Assembly: GCA_949358305.1 (NCBI GenBank) | Contig: OX442319.1 | Coordinates: 6,200,001 to 6,264,000, forward strand | DNA length: 64,000 nucleotides | Direction: 5' to 3' | DNA from: Strigamia acuminata | Lineage: Eukaryota > Arthropoda > Chilopoda > Geophilomorpha > Linotaeniidae | In this document: positions 33,721 through 43,940 of the stretch, in pieces | Numbering within the stretch: the first letter of the stretch is position 1 | Layout: the number at the start of each line of letters is the position of its first letter | Made by a program: the position numbers and the translations under genes | Notes under the pieces: model-generated | What the model saw: only the letters and a program-made list of their open reading frames with translations | Told to the model about the DNA's origin: nothing | Databases searched by the model: none

Positions 33721-33987
33721 CTGAACTATACGTGTGCCAATCAGAGAGCCTTTGCTAATGCCTGTATTTAAACCCGCTTGTAAATTTTCATCACTCACAA
33801 CCTGTGTTGTCATTCTTGTACTTACAACAATTAAAACTTGCAGAGAAAATTTATTACCATTTTTACCACAATTCCTTGGATTGCAACAATGTGAACAATC
33901 CTTTGGCATTGCCAGAAGTTACTCTGTTGTGAATTCAACAATTGTTAATTTTAGTCTCAGTGAGTTGATTTTATAACAAAACACTAA

Positions 33988-34863
33988 AGGTTGGTTCACA
34001 CTTGTGTTCACACTATGAAGTAACGCAACGCAATGTTGCTGCGCATTGCATTGTTGGATTGATTTTGCAGTAAAGTAAGCAAAAAGCTACTTCAAATTTG
34101 TTTTGAAGTAGGAAGTAACGCAATGCAGAAAGCTTACTTCCAGCCAATCAGGAACAATCTAAATCTCGCGAGAAGGTTAGACTAAACGAGACTGAACGAG
34201 ACTAAATTCGCCGCCATTATTAGCAACGTTTTTATTCGTTATTTGCGACGGTTTAGCAATGTTTTCGCGAAATATTCGCGATGTATCTTTATTCGTTATT
34301 TGCGACGTGTTCGCGACGTTTTCGCGAGGTATTTTTATTCATTATTCGCGACGTTTTCGCGAAATGTTTGCCAAACATCGCCCGTATTTGATTGCACAAA
34401 TGCGGGCGATGTTCGCCTGCATTCAATTGCACAAATGCGGGCGATGTTCGGCAGCATTCGATCGCTCAAATGCGGCCGAACATCGGCCGCATTTGATTTC
34501 GCAAATGTGGCGGAACATTGGCCGTATTCAATCGCGCAAATGCGGCCGAACATCAGCCGCATTTGTGCAATTAAATGCGGCCGAACATCGGCCGCATTTG
34601 TGCAATCGAATATGGCCAAACATCGCTTTGACGAGGCGCGCAGGGAGGTAAAAAAAAAACACAAACACCCACACTAGAAATAAAAATTTAGAAACACTTT
34701 TAATTTTTATATTTAAAAGTTTTACAAAAAAGTGCAATCACAACATTGGATAATCCTTATTTTAACTTCAAACAAGTGTGAACACACTTGCGTTACCTTA
34801 CTTCTACTTTATCTGAGCTTACTTTACTTTACCTTACTTTACTTCCAAGTGTGAACCCACCTT
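33988..34863. mobile_element. 876-bp MITE with TAA duplication (Harbinger-like)
   Basis: Inverted termini AGGTTGGTTCACACTTG (left) and its near-complement ending CCACCTT (right; one mismatch in 17), flanked by TAA on both sides (33985-33987, 34864-34866). A 3-bp TWA duplication fits PIF/Harbinger (family knowledge). The centre (34380-34630) is a quasi-palindromic array of TGCGGCCGAACATCGGCCGC units of about 27-36 bp, which produces open frames on both strands without coding meaning. Confidence 0.85.
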
Positions 34864-35147
34864 TAAGGTCACCATGTCTGCAGCACTCACCCCTTTTAAT
34901 CCTTTAAGTTAATCCCCTCTTTGTCTTGACTCTTGGAATGCAATGTGAGTCAGTATTCATTTCACTGCCAGTGTCATAATTAAAACTGTCATGATTGGCA
35001 CAATCCAACATTCTAGATTAAGAGAAAACCAATCAAAACCAAAATTCCAAAAAAATTCTAACTTCCTGTCTGCATCCAATTGCCAATTTTTCATTTACAT
35101 CCACACTTCCAACCCGAATCCATCCACATCACCTGCCAATTCGTGCA

Positions 35148-35462
35148 ATGGAAAATCATCGTGAATTCAAACTGTGCGAACAATACTGCGATAGCGACGA
35201 CGAAAATGGCGCCCGGGACGAACCAGTCTGTTACGATGCGAACGATGAGTTCTCCGAAGCCGACCAATTGCCTATGGACACTGACCACCTCAACGTTAGC
35301 GTCGATGACCACTCGCTCATCGCTGGCCTGATGCGACTTCCAGCCGGCATGGAAGAGCCACCTCTTCCCACCTATTTCGATTACACTTTCTTTCCTTCGT
35401 TGAGCCACCTGTCGTCCAAAGACGAACTTGGCGTTTTAATGACGTCGCAACATCACCAATAG
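35148..35462 (+). CDS. Hypothetical acidic N-terminal fragment fused to Copia sequence
   Basis: An open frame starts MENHREFKLCEQYCDSDDEN and encodes about 97 acidic, proline-bearing residues (FSEADQLPMDTDHLNVSVDD, then PTYFDYTFFPSLSHLSSKDE). It runs for its last few codons into Copia RNase H sequence beginning near 35444, and stops. Base composition is more balanced than in the surrounding repeats. It may be a captured or truncated host first exon. It lies between the 876-bp MITE and the Copia 3' end, all within the insertion that splits the transposase exon. No homologue is recognised. Confidence 0.35.
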   Translation: MENHREFKLCEQYCDSDDENGARDEPVCYDANDEFSEADQLPMDTDHLNVSVDDHSLIAGLMRLPAGMEEPPLPTYFDYTFFPSLSHLSSKDELGVLMTSQHHQ

Positions 35463-35800
35463 AAGCGGAATACATGGCACTGGCGGACGCGTCGAAGGAG
35501 GCCATCTATTTACGAAATTTCCTCGATGAGATAAAATTTCAAAAGAAGAGCGAAGGAGCGACCTTGATATACAGCGATAATCAAGGCGCCCACAAACTGG
35601 TTCGAAACCCAGTATTCCACCAGAGAACCCAGCACATAGACATACGCCATCATTTTATTCGCGAAACTTGCGAACGCGGAGATGTCGTCATCGAGTTCTT
35701 ACAAACAGAAGACATGGTCGCTGACGTACTAACGAAAGGCTTGTTCAAGCCAAAACACGAGGAGTTCGTCGCGAAATTTGGGTTGAAGATCATGAAGTAA
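35444..35800 (+). pseudogene. Copia RNase H, C-terminal fragment
   Basis: SPIEAEYMALADASKEAIYL, IYSDNQGAHKLVRNP, HIDIRHHFIRE and TEDMVADVLTKGL are the canonical Copia RNase H end. The stop (TAA at 35798) is followed by a polypurine tract and the LTR. The family cannot be tied to the Copia piece at 521-2365 because they do not overlap. Confidence 0.92.
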
Positions 35801-35835
35801 TTTTTGAATATGTGGTGACTGGCACTCAGGGGAAG

Positions 35836-36011
35836 TGTTGGTTTTGAGTGCCCCAGTTGACGTACTTGGCGCAAACCAATCAGGGTTGAGCGCACCCCTT
35901 TACTTTTTGTATATCATGTGTTAAGGATTAAAATAAAACTAGTCATTCCTGTTAAACCTAACCACGCGTCTCGTTCCTTTCAAACAAACGCTTCGAACGT
36001 AAAAACTACAT
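35836..36011 (+). mobile_element. Short Copia 3' LTR
   Basis: A polypurine tract (caggggaag) at 35827-35835 precedes TGTTGGTTTTGAGTGCCCC. The LTR ends at ...AAAACTACA and the host sequence TGATC follows. It contains TATATCA and an ATTAAAATAAAA polyadenylation-like tract. About 176 bp. No 5' LTR is present. Confidence 0.75.
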
Positions 36012-36399
36012 GATCAAAAAAATTTATCGAATTGAATCAGAATTAACTGTCAGAGCTTCTGCCAATTCAAATAACATCCTAAAGACGCCAACCCAAACCG
36101 AATCCCAAAAATACCTGAAAGATTCAAAACTCTGACAGGCAGACTCTGATTGTCGCCCCCCTCGTGCTATGGGCATTCCCAATGACTTTTTCAGCCATGA
36201 AGGGCATAATTTCTCAGGTGAGAACAATTGATTTAAATTTTGTGATTAGTGTTTGTGACTCTCGGGCACCGGACTTTGACCCCTGCCACAGTCCACTTCC
36301 CTACCGTAAGGGGGCACCCCATTACTGTAAGGGGTATACGGATTGGCTCCAGTAAACCTCCATTGTTCGCCAATTATGTTTATCTTGGTAGGTACTCAA

Positions 36400-37053
36400 G
36401 AACTCTGTGTTTTATTCCACCTGCAAGATGGTTTGGTCTTGTCAAGCTGTTTAAGAGAAGCGAAACATCACATTGCAAAATATTTTATGCAATGTTAAAC
36501 TACATATCAAACAAGTTTGATTTCTTACTGAGCACTACACAGTACTCTTGGCTCAGTTACAATAACCTACAACTTTATGCAGATGTTTGTATTTTCTATT
36601 AAAAAGATGAAGTTTTAAATTTTCTTGATGGTTTTAAGGGAAACAGACATGATTCTGCTATTTTGCAAATCAGCTGTCTTAAGTAGCTATATGAATTTGC
36701 CTGATGGTAGGTGGCACCGTTTGTATGGAGATCAGGGATATGCAAATTCAAAGTACATTACTTCTGCATATAGAATATCAAACGATTTAATGTCGAGGTT
36801 TAATAAGCGAATGGGCAGGTCTCATCAAAGTGTTGAATGGGGATTTAGCATTGTATTGAGTAACTGGGCTCAATTGAACTACAAGAAAAAAATGCGTATA
36901 TATCAGAGTGATGTTGAAAAAATGTACTGTGTTGCTGCAATTTTAACTAATTGTAAAAATTGTCTCAAGCAGAATGAAATTTCAACAATTTGCAGAGTAA
37001 TTAAAATCACCAAATTTTTTAAATATAGAAAAGAAAAGCAACACCTACTCTGA
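36400..37053 (+). pseudogene. PIF/Harbinger-type DDE transposase remnant
   Basis: DGFKGNRHDSAILQIS (36631-36690) is the second DDE block (G..HDS). One frame later comes NLPDGRWHRLYGDQGYANSKYI (third block entry, YGDxGY). Then follow SNDLMSRFNKRMGRSHQSVEWGFSIVLSNW (catalytic E in SVEWGF) and VAAILTNCKNCL, as in DDE_Tnp_4. Upstream, IPPARWFGLVKLF and YNNLQLYADVCIFY belong to earlier parts of the domain. A frameshift near 36690 and the missing first Asp block make it inactive. Confidence 0.85.
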
Positions 37054-37229
37054 TTCCCCAGCAGATCCTGATAAACAATACTGCATATTCAAAACTAATC
37101 CTGGTAGAAAGGAGTCCAGTCGAAAAAATTCTACAGTGCCCATTACACTGGAAATATCAGTAAAGGTTTTTTGTAGCATTAAAATAATCTGTTTTAAGTC
37201 AAAATAAATTTCAGTTGTCTTAATTTTAG

Positions 37230-39060
37230 TTTACAAAAAAAAACTCTGCAGAAAAAACTCTGCAGAAGTAGCCATTTTTCAACCATCAAAATTACAATAG
37301 ACACACTCGAGTAGGGCATCACAAATTTTCGAGTGGCCCAATTTCCCCACAACCTATCCATCTGCCCTTTTAAAGCCTTATTGGATTTTATGAAAAAGAC
37401 TAAAACAGTTTGGAAAGGAAGTCAATTGTTTTAGCTACAAAATCCATTTCTACAGACTGCTCTCAAAGATGTCTAAACAAACCCGTTTTCGCTTCTCTGA
37501 CAAGGACAGAATCCAAGCAATCAAAGAACTATTTTCCTTTATCTGTGAGGACATCACAACTACTGGGGATGAAATGTGGACAAATCTGCACTCAATTTTA
37601 TGTCTGGACAACTCGAGCTAAATATTTTAAGAAATCTTTTACTTTAACTGATTTAGTAATTGTTATTTCAACAGATCTCAAGGTTGTGCAATCCGTACGT
37701 TGAAGAAACACTTGTTGGAACAAGTGACAAAATATAAAAAATATTTATCTGAGGATTTTATAACAACAAATGCATACTTTTGTCTGGAATTGTATCTGAA
37801 TACGATTCGGAATTAGGTAACAAATCATCACCACCACGACCAATCGTGCGACCATTACTTCCAACTTTCTCAAAAGTATCTTATGGGGATGAGTTAGAAA
37901 TAGATAACGAACCACCCACGACGATCATTAATCTCAAATTAATAATACGTCTACCAACACGTGGCAAATAAAATGGACAATTTAAATGAAGATGTATAAC
38001 CGCTTAGACTGAGCTTGGCCATCTTTACTTTGTTTGTTATGCCTCAAAATTGCAATTATGAAGATCAATCACAAAATAGATCCTACTAATTACACCTCTT
38101 ATTGATTGCTACAAATCAAGCAATTCTAGCAAACTATTTTTCAAATGAAATGAGAAAATCCATAAAAATTAAATAAAATCCTTCAGAAAAAAAAAGTATC
38201 AAGATGTCGGGAACATGGAACAACCATACGCTACAAATCAAGCAATTCTAGCACACGCTACTCATGAAAAAGGGAATGCAGTCTTACATATGCAGTCTTG
38301 ACATATTTGGTAAATGCTTCACACATAAGGGAATGCAGTCTTAACATTACCAAATTATGTCTCGAATCAACTGAGAAAATCCATAAAAATTAAATAAAAA
38401 GCTTCAGGAAAAAAAAGTATCAAGATGTCGGGAACATGGAACAACCAGATGCAAATAATGTCACAGATAGAACAAAATAATCAACAAAATTCAAAACACC
38501 AGAGCTCTCATCTAGTACCAACTGGAACGAGTCCAGTGGTCCAGGGGCAACCACGAGGAGGTAGAGAGTTGGATTTGCTGCCCCCAATTAAATTAAAGGA
38601 AAAAAATTCTCATCACAAAAAAATAATAAAAAGATTGATAAATAAAATTCTGAAGTCCTAAGTAAATGAAAACGTATTTTAAAAGGAAATATTTTAACAC
38701 ATTGAAATAAAAAAATGGCCATACCAAATACTCCATCAACGTGGTCAACGGGAAATTAACGTCACGAACAATTCGCACATTTTGACATGAAATTTGATTG
38801 ATAAGTTTGTAATTACACCGAAATAGAAATCACCGTGAACCTACATAAAAAAACTGGATCCGATGTGAAATGATTACGATAAATTGAAAAATCGCAGCAG
38901 GAAGACGCGTGGTCGACTACCAACTGGCTCGGGCGGAAGCGGAAATGAAACAACCCAGCAGGATGCAGATAGACGAATTTTGATTGGCTAAAAGTTTTTG
39001 CATCACCCAGCAACCAGCAGGGGATCGCCCCAGCAGAAACCGCAGCTCTGTCTAGATGTA
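37230..39060 (+). repeat. Dispersed repeat, fuller copy (relates to 21975-22100 plus 24270-25420)
   Basis: Begins at about 37230 and is collinear with the split copy at 22-25 kb. It contains a possible small exon starting MSKQTRFRFSDKDRIQAIKE at 37470 that stays open for about 50 codons (ELFSFICEDITTTGDEMW), and the 78-codon MSGTWNNQ frame (38425-38661). Relative to the other copy, about 220 bp around 38090-38420 is tandemly duplicated, giving a second, truncated MSGTWNN start at 38203. Likely a transposon of unknown class. Confidence 0.65.
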
Positions 39061-39104
39061 GAATTGTAGATAACCATTGACAGGCACCATCAGTTTTGAC
39101 TTTA

Positions 39105-39170
39105 CAGTCGAGCATCGATTTTCAGAACACCGGTTGTACGAACGATCGGTTATCCGAACATCGGAATGAT
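39105..39170 (+). mobile_element. Tigger/pogo-like terminal fragment
   Basis: ACAGTCGAGCATCGATTTTC... followed by GATCGGTTATCCGAAC resembles the 5' terminus of Tigger elements (CAGTCAAACCTCGATTATCCGAAC type). It passes directly into the ttttaccga array. No other end was found. Confidence 0.55.
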
Positions 39171-39187
39171 AAGAATTTTTTATATAG

Positions 39188-39246
39188 ATTTTTACCGATT
39201 TTTACCGATTTTTACCGATTTTTACCGATTTTTACCGATTTTTATC
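39188..39246. repeat. 11-bp tandem repeat (gatttttaccg), five copies
   Basis: Five perfect to near-perfect units followed by a diverged T-rich tail to about 39380. Confidence 0.9.
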
Positions 39247-39651
39247 GGGTTTTTATTCACTTTTTAATGGTTTTTTAACGATTTTCAACTATTTTCAATC
39301 ACTTTTTAATGTTTTGTAACGATTTTCACCTGTTTTTAATCAGTTTTTAATGTTTTTTAAAGATTTTTATCCATTTTTATAACAACTTGTGCAAAATTGT
39401 CAACAAACTTGAGCTATTTTTAACATTGGTTGCAATACTGGGCAAAAATAAAACAATTTCAAAAAGTGTTATACTCTACGTCACCACGTCTTGGTAACGT
39501 TCACAATGTCACAACATATACAAGTAACGCCAAGAGCAACAAATATCAATCGACTTCTGCTTCTCATCGTAACAACACCTTTAGCAAACCTCTACACAAC
39601 CTTTTAAATTCTCATTTAAGCTCAGTCGCCGTCTATCTACCATAAACAAAA

Positions 39652-40158
39652 ATGACAGCTCAGGAGTCTGAAGGTAGAGTATCCAAAGGCAGAATTTCGC
39701 TATTTAACAAAATTTCATCAAATTTCACCAAACAACGTGAACAAAAGCGAAGTGACAATGATTACTTTTCGACATTCAATAGTGATCATCATCGATCCTC
39801 ATCATTGTGGTCGGAATGCGGAGAATCTGATCCTGAAGGTATGAATTTCGAGGGCATAGTTTACGGAGAAATCGAGGTATGTTCGGACGACGACGACTCC
39901 GATAATGAACCGCAACAGGTGCAAATAACATCCGGGTTTGAGACGTTCGCTTTTGCCGAGAAAATCCGTGACAGGGAACAAAAAAGACCGAGCGAATCAA
40001 CTGACCAGACTTCGAAATCGAAGAAATCGAAGTCGGCACATGTTTCTCGATGTGTGCGACTGCAGATGTCAGATACAGCTCGAGGGACGCCATTGGTTCA
40101 AAAAAGAAAAGAATCATCAACGGAGACATCATCAAAGAAATTAAAATCGATAACTTGA
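39652..40158 (+). CDS. Single-exon acidic/basic nuclear-type protein, unrecognised
   Basis: 168 codons from ATG 39652 (MTAQESEGRVSKGRISLFNK) to TGA 40158. Residues 25-50 are Ser/Asp-rich and an acidic run (CSDDDDSDNEPQQ) lies near residue 80. The second half is basic with clusters SKSKKSKS, VQKRKES and SSKKLKS, compatible with nuclear localisation signals. No globular domain, signal peptide or membrane segment is evident. A/T-rich 3' flank with AATAAA motifs near 40222 and 40242 supports a real transcript end. It is convergent with the WAP-like gene at 40398. Probably a genuine lineage-specific gene, function unknown. Confidence 0.55.
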   Translation: MTAQESEGRVSKGRISLFNKISSNFTKQREQKRSDNDYFSTFNSDHHRSSSLWSECGESDPEGMNFEGIVYGEIEVCSDDDDSDNEPQQVQITSGFETFAFAEKIRDREQKRPSESTDQTSKSKKSKSAHVSRCVRLQMSDTARGTPLVQKRKESSTETSSKKLKSIT

Positions 40159-40397
40159 TTATGTATTAAGTATCCAAACTACGAAAAATTGTTTTTAAAC
40201 TTGTAGTTTCTAAAAATCAAATAAATATTTAATTAAAATTAATAAATGCACTAATAATTCTCATTATTACTAAACAACTTTATTGATCTTTTTATACAAA
40301 TTTGAAAAATGTTTTTCAGATGTTTAGTTTCTTGCAACTTTGATTCTGAAAGCAATTGAACAATGTCATTTGCAGAGAAGAAACGATATAAATATTG

Positions 40398-40800
40398 TTA
40401 CCATTGGCCAGTTTCATCAGTTATTATCTCTCTTTCTCTTGGACTCGGGTCATTATTATACGCGTAAGCGTGATCTCCAAAAAAGTGGGCTAACCAAGCT
40501 GAAAAAATGAGTGTAAATGTGTGTAAACTAAAAAGAATTGATTGATCTTTTTACTAGTTCCTCGAGTAGGTGGAGAACAATAAAAAAAATAACTAGTATC
40601 TCGTATTAGCGAACAGCACAGTGTTCTAGCTGGGCAGTCAGAGTCATTTTCACAGAACTGTCTGTTCCAAGTAAAAACCATTACATTAATTACTGGACAA
40701 GTTATAGGCTCATAGTCGCCGTCTCGGCCTAATAGCGATGCTGGATTCTTGGAAGTTAAATTTGTGGCAACTGAAGAAATATTTTCACTAGAGTTTCCAC
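40398..40800 (-). CDS. WAP-like cysteine-rich protein 1 (intact), 3' exons
   Basis: Two phase-matched exons, 40800-40555 and 40498-40398 (TAA). The domain reads TCPVINV, FCENDSDCPARTLCC, then YFFYCSPP. This six-cysteine spacing (CP...C..DxDCP...CC...C) is that of single-WAP proteins, secreted protease-inhibitor or antimicrobial proteins in arthropods (family knowledge). The second exon encodes a hydrophobic/aromatic tail WLAHFFGDHAYAYNND. The exon with start codon and signal peptide should lie upstream (above 40,850) but was not identified. It heads a tandem series with the loci at 41.6-42.0 and 42.8-43.1 kb. It is the only one of the three with an undamaged frame. Confidence 0.6.
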
Positions 40801-40949
40801 CTGAAATGATAAGAAAATTTTTATTACAATTTAAATAACTGTTATGCCAAAACACAATTTTTCTGGAAAAGCTATGCAGAAAATCTAGTACAAAACAAGC
40901 GGGGTCAGATCGCAAGCGATTGTATCTGTAATGCACGGAAGCATTACAT

Positions 40950-41600
40950 CTTAGACTTCTAAACCCCTTCTACACGTTTCTTTTTCTATATAGAAATACA
41001 TCTGTCCGTCTAGATTGATGTATGATTTATTTTTTTTAAAAATGACATTACTGGTAATAGTTTGTAAAACCAGGAAAGTCGGAGAAATACGAAAATTGAA
41101 AAGGTATGCTGAGTTCATTGAAGTTGCCCTTTTGGCTCTAGCTGCTTTCGTTTTGGAGGAGTTCATGCAGACAGACGGACAGACGAACAGAACTGTTTTA
41201 TTAGACTTTCTAAACATAAGGTTTAAAAATATTTAATAAAAATATTCGTTATGGTTAAGAAACATGATGATTGTGGTAATTATTAAATCGTGATTACGCA
41301 TCAAATTTTTAGCACTTTCAGCATTTTATAGTTTGAGAACGTCGGTTCAGTTGCTGAGAATAAATGTTTCATTCAGCGTAACTTAATATTTGGTTAATCC
41401 GCAAGACAAAATGGTGCCACACGCAGATTTTTTGGTGCCCTAAGAACAAAAAAAAAAGTTGCTTGAAAACCACATCACGATAAAAAAAAAAGACACTTAA
41501 GATACACAGGATTTAAGGGATTGGCCTTTAGTCAGTTCATCTAGGGATCTGTAATAAATAAATAATAAATAAATAAATTTTCAAACAAAAGCTAATAACC
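40950..41600. other. Spacer between WAP-like loci 1 and 2
   Basis: AT-rich. No exon with a signal-peptide-like start could be confirmed. Blocks such as gttaagaaacatgatgat (41256) and taaatgtttcattcagcgt... (41370) recur near 43260-43360, downstream of locus 3, showing that the duplicated unit includes this flank. Confidence 0.55.
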
Positions 41601-41635
41601 ATAAAAATGTTGTTACCAGTTACCACTTTCATCAG

Positions 41636-42045
41636 TATCTCTTGGAGTTGGCTCGTTGAAGGCATGCATAATGATCTCCAAAAGAGAGACCAAACATTGC
41701 TGAAAATATGAGTGTTAATGAATGAAAACTAAAACGATCAGACTGATCTTTTACTAGTTCCTCGAGTAGGCGGAGAGCAATAAAAAAGACATAATTAATA
41801 TCTCGTATTAGTGAACAAGAAAGTTGTTTGCGTGGACATTCTGAGTCATTCTCACGGCTCTCTGTTGCAAGTAAAAACTGTTTCATTAATTATCAGACAA
41901 GTTATGCAATCTGTTTGGATATTAGAGGTAATGGACTTGACAAAGTTGCGAATAATGTGGAAATTGATATTGAACGCGTTTGCTTCTAGTTGCTAAAACT
42001 CAAGAAACATTTCTACTAGAGTTGAAAATTGGTTTGATTACACCT
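41636..42045 (-). pseudogene. WAP-like locus 2, degenerate
   Basis: Aligns to locus 1 (RENDSECPRKQLSCSLIRD, then LLEEL where locus 1 has the PPTRGT donor). At least three cysteines are lost (QFC to ESR, LCC to LSC, YC gone), a shift follows the T-run, and the last exon (starting after TATTTTCAG at about 41703) has a one-base change of frame relative to NEPTPRDTDESGNW. Confidence 0.7.
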
Positions 42046-42049
42046 GAAA

Positions 42050-42770
42050 TGATATTGTCAATTATTTTACCATTTCAATAACTTTTATGCTGGAAAAGCT
42101 GTGCATAGAATGTTATAATTAATGATATTACATAACTAGCTGCCCCTGTGTAGGTCGCTACCCTGCACAACACATGCACCCAATGCAATGGAGCTGCAGT
42201 TCTGGGGTAACAGGAAGTGCCATGGGCCCTACCCTCATTACGTTGTCCTTCCAAACACTCACAATTATGCACTGACCCTAAGACAACCTGCAAGGCAATA
42301 AAAGATATATTACCTTAAACCCTTGTTTAACTTCAGAATGTGTGTTGTGTTTGACACTATGTGCCCCTCCACTGACCACGTGACGTCTGTCCGAACATTC
42401 ACAATCGCTTTCGCATAATCAGGAACATTAGGCTCGTTCGAAAAAGTCATTTCAAACACATCGATTTATTTGGATTTGTGTAAACTGTAGTCAGTACTGT
42501 TTAAAAAAAGGTTTAAAAGAATGGAAAAACCATGCTTCATTGATGTCTTTCTTAATCAATAATTATTCTAAGAGAAAGATTCTTACTAGACAACTTTAAT
42601 GAACTTTTTAGAAAAATTTGAAAAATACATTTCCGAAGTTTAGTTTGTTGCAATTTTGTCTACGTTTTAGCTCATTCTGAAAGCAATTCAATGATATCAT
42701 TTACACACAAGAAAAGAGAAATATTGTTACCATTTGCCAGTGCATCAGTTATCTGTTGGAGTCAGAATCT
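42050..42770. other. Spacer between WAP-like loci 2 and 3
   Basis: No gene recognised. 42590-42740 repeats the 3' flank of locus 1 (40270-40410), again part of the tandem unit. 42120-42300 is a slightly GC-richer block of unknown nature. Confidence 0.5.
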
Positions 42771-42774
42771 CAAC

Positions 42775-43112
42775 TGAACGCATACTCATGATCGCCAAAA
42801 AAGTATGCCAACCAAGCTGAAAATGTGAGTGTAAATATATAAACTAAAAACAATTGATTAATATTTTACTAGTTCCTCGAGTAGGCGGAGAGCAATAAAA
42901 AAAATATTCAGTATCTCGTATCAGCGGACAACACATGTGTTTGGCTGGGCATTCAATGTCATGCTCACAGCTCTTCCTGTTCCAAGTCAAAGCCATTACA
43001 TTCATTAACGGACAAGCAAAATTTGCAAATGATTTTCCTCTGGCTCCTGGTGGTTCTGGACTTGCAGGTGGTTCTGGACTTGCTTCGGTTTTGGAATCTG
43101 GTTTGGTTTCAC
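42775..43112 (-). pseudogene. WAP-like locus 3, frameshifted
   Basis: Exon 43112-42869 begins ETKPDSKTEASPEPPASPEP (a duplicated proline-rich SPEPPA linker not found in locus 1). It continues ACPLMNV, SCEHDIECPAKHMCCPLIRD. A run of nine T instead of eight then shifts the frame before the last cysteine, ending in a stop. Restoring eight T would restore the domain in comparison with locus 1, so this is either a recent disruption or a homopolymer sequencing error. The terminal exon (after ACATTTTCAG, 42822) would end early, after GDHEYAFS. Confidence 0.65.
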
Positions 43113-43149
43113 CTGCAACTAATAATTTTTGTACAATTTAAATAACTTT

Positions 43150-43940
43150 TATACTAAAATACAGTTTTTCTGGAAAAGCTATATGCAGAAAATGTCATAA
43201 ATAACTATATTTAGCAAGTAGACCGTCAAGATATATGTACTGAAAAAGAATTTTGTGATGGTTAAGAAACATGATGATGACGGGTCAAATTTTTAACATT
43301 TTATGGTTTGAGAACACCTGCTTGGAATAAATGTTTCAAGAAGCGTAAATTAATATTTGGTTAATCCAACCAGTTACGTGTAAATAATATGTAAATAGAT
43401 CAATATATATATTTTTTTATCAGCAACAACAACCATAATCCACGATAGTCAACGGGATTCCAGCGGAATATAATAAACCAACAATCCAAAATGGCGTCCT
43501 CAAAATGTAGTCCCACAGCGAGCCAAAATTAATTACTTAGTCGTATGTATAAATTCGAGGCGAATTTATCCCATCGTAAATTTAAAAAAAAAAACAATAA
43601 ATATTTTAACTCAAAAAATGAAGATAAAAAACCCGCTAGAAAATAAAACGACATCTATATACTGTCATACTCCCGAACTGCACATGCGCAATATTTGAAC
43701 ATTTCACATCCCGATGTTGGTTGGTGGTCGCAGCGGCTACAGGTATCTTCAAAACGTGATTCAATTTTAATCGCTAAGGTACTTGAAACTAATACTAAAA
43801 TATATTTAATGATCCATATTTTTTAATTGTTCATTCATAAATAACCATTAATGATCCACCATTGGACATTGGTGGATCCTTGATGATGACGACGATATTT
43901 AATGATTATTTAAAATGTTCATTTCTACTTCTGTTTAGAC
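43150..43940. other. 5' flank of the coiled-coil gene
   Basis: 43200-43380 is WAP-unit flank. An oligo ccaacaatccaaaatggcgtc at 43469 recurs as ccaacaatccaaaatgacgtc at 45046, i.e. upstream of two successive plus-strand genes. This could be a shared promoter element or repeat. A TG-to-AG 5' UTR exon boundary (TGTTTAG) lies just before the ATG at 43941. Confidence 0.4.

Larger units (their letters stand above)
33844..36217 (+). pseudogene. Transposase C-terminal exon split by a 2-kb nested insertion
   Basis: Exon part 1 (33844-33971) starts after ACTTGCAG and reads ENLLPFLPQFLGLQQCEQSF, then NSTIVNFSLSEL. Part 2 (36012-36217) resumes TGATCAAAAAAATTTATCG and reads KIYRIESELTVRASANSNN, ending at donor CAG|GTGAGA. 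TGAT occurs at both edges. The same exon, unsplit, is seen on the minus strand at 1-509. The inserted 33972-36011 carries a MITE, an acidic ORF and a Copia 3' end with LTR. An internal stop occurs in part 2 (SKL*QADSD). The family is likely P-element/THAP-type, uncertain. Confidence 0.6.

Noticed and set aside
34243-34677. Overlapping 100-140 codon frames with IAQMR / IFDCTNA repeats
   Set aside because: By-product of the quasi-palindromic array inside the MITE at 33988-34863.
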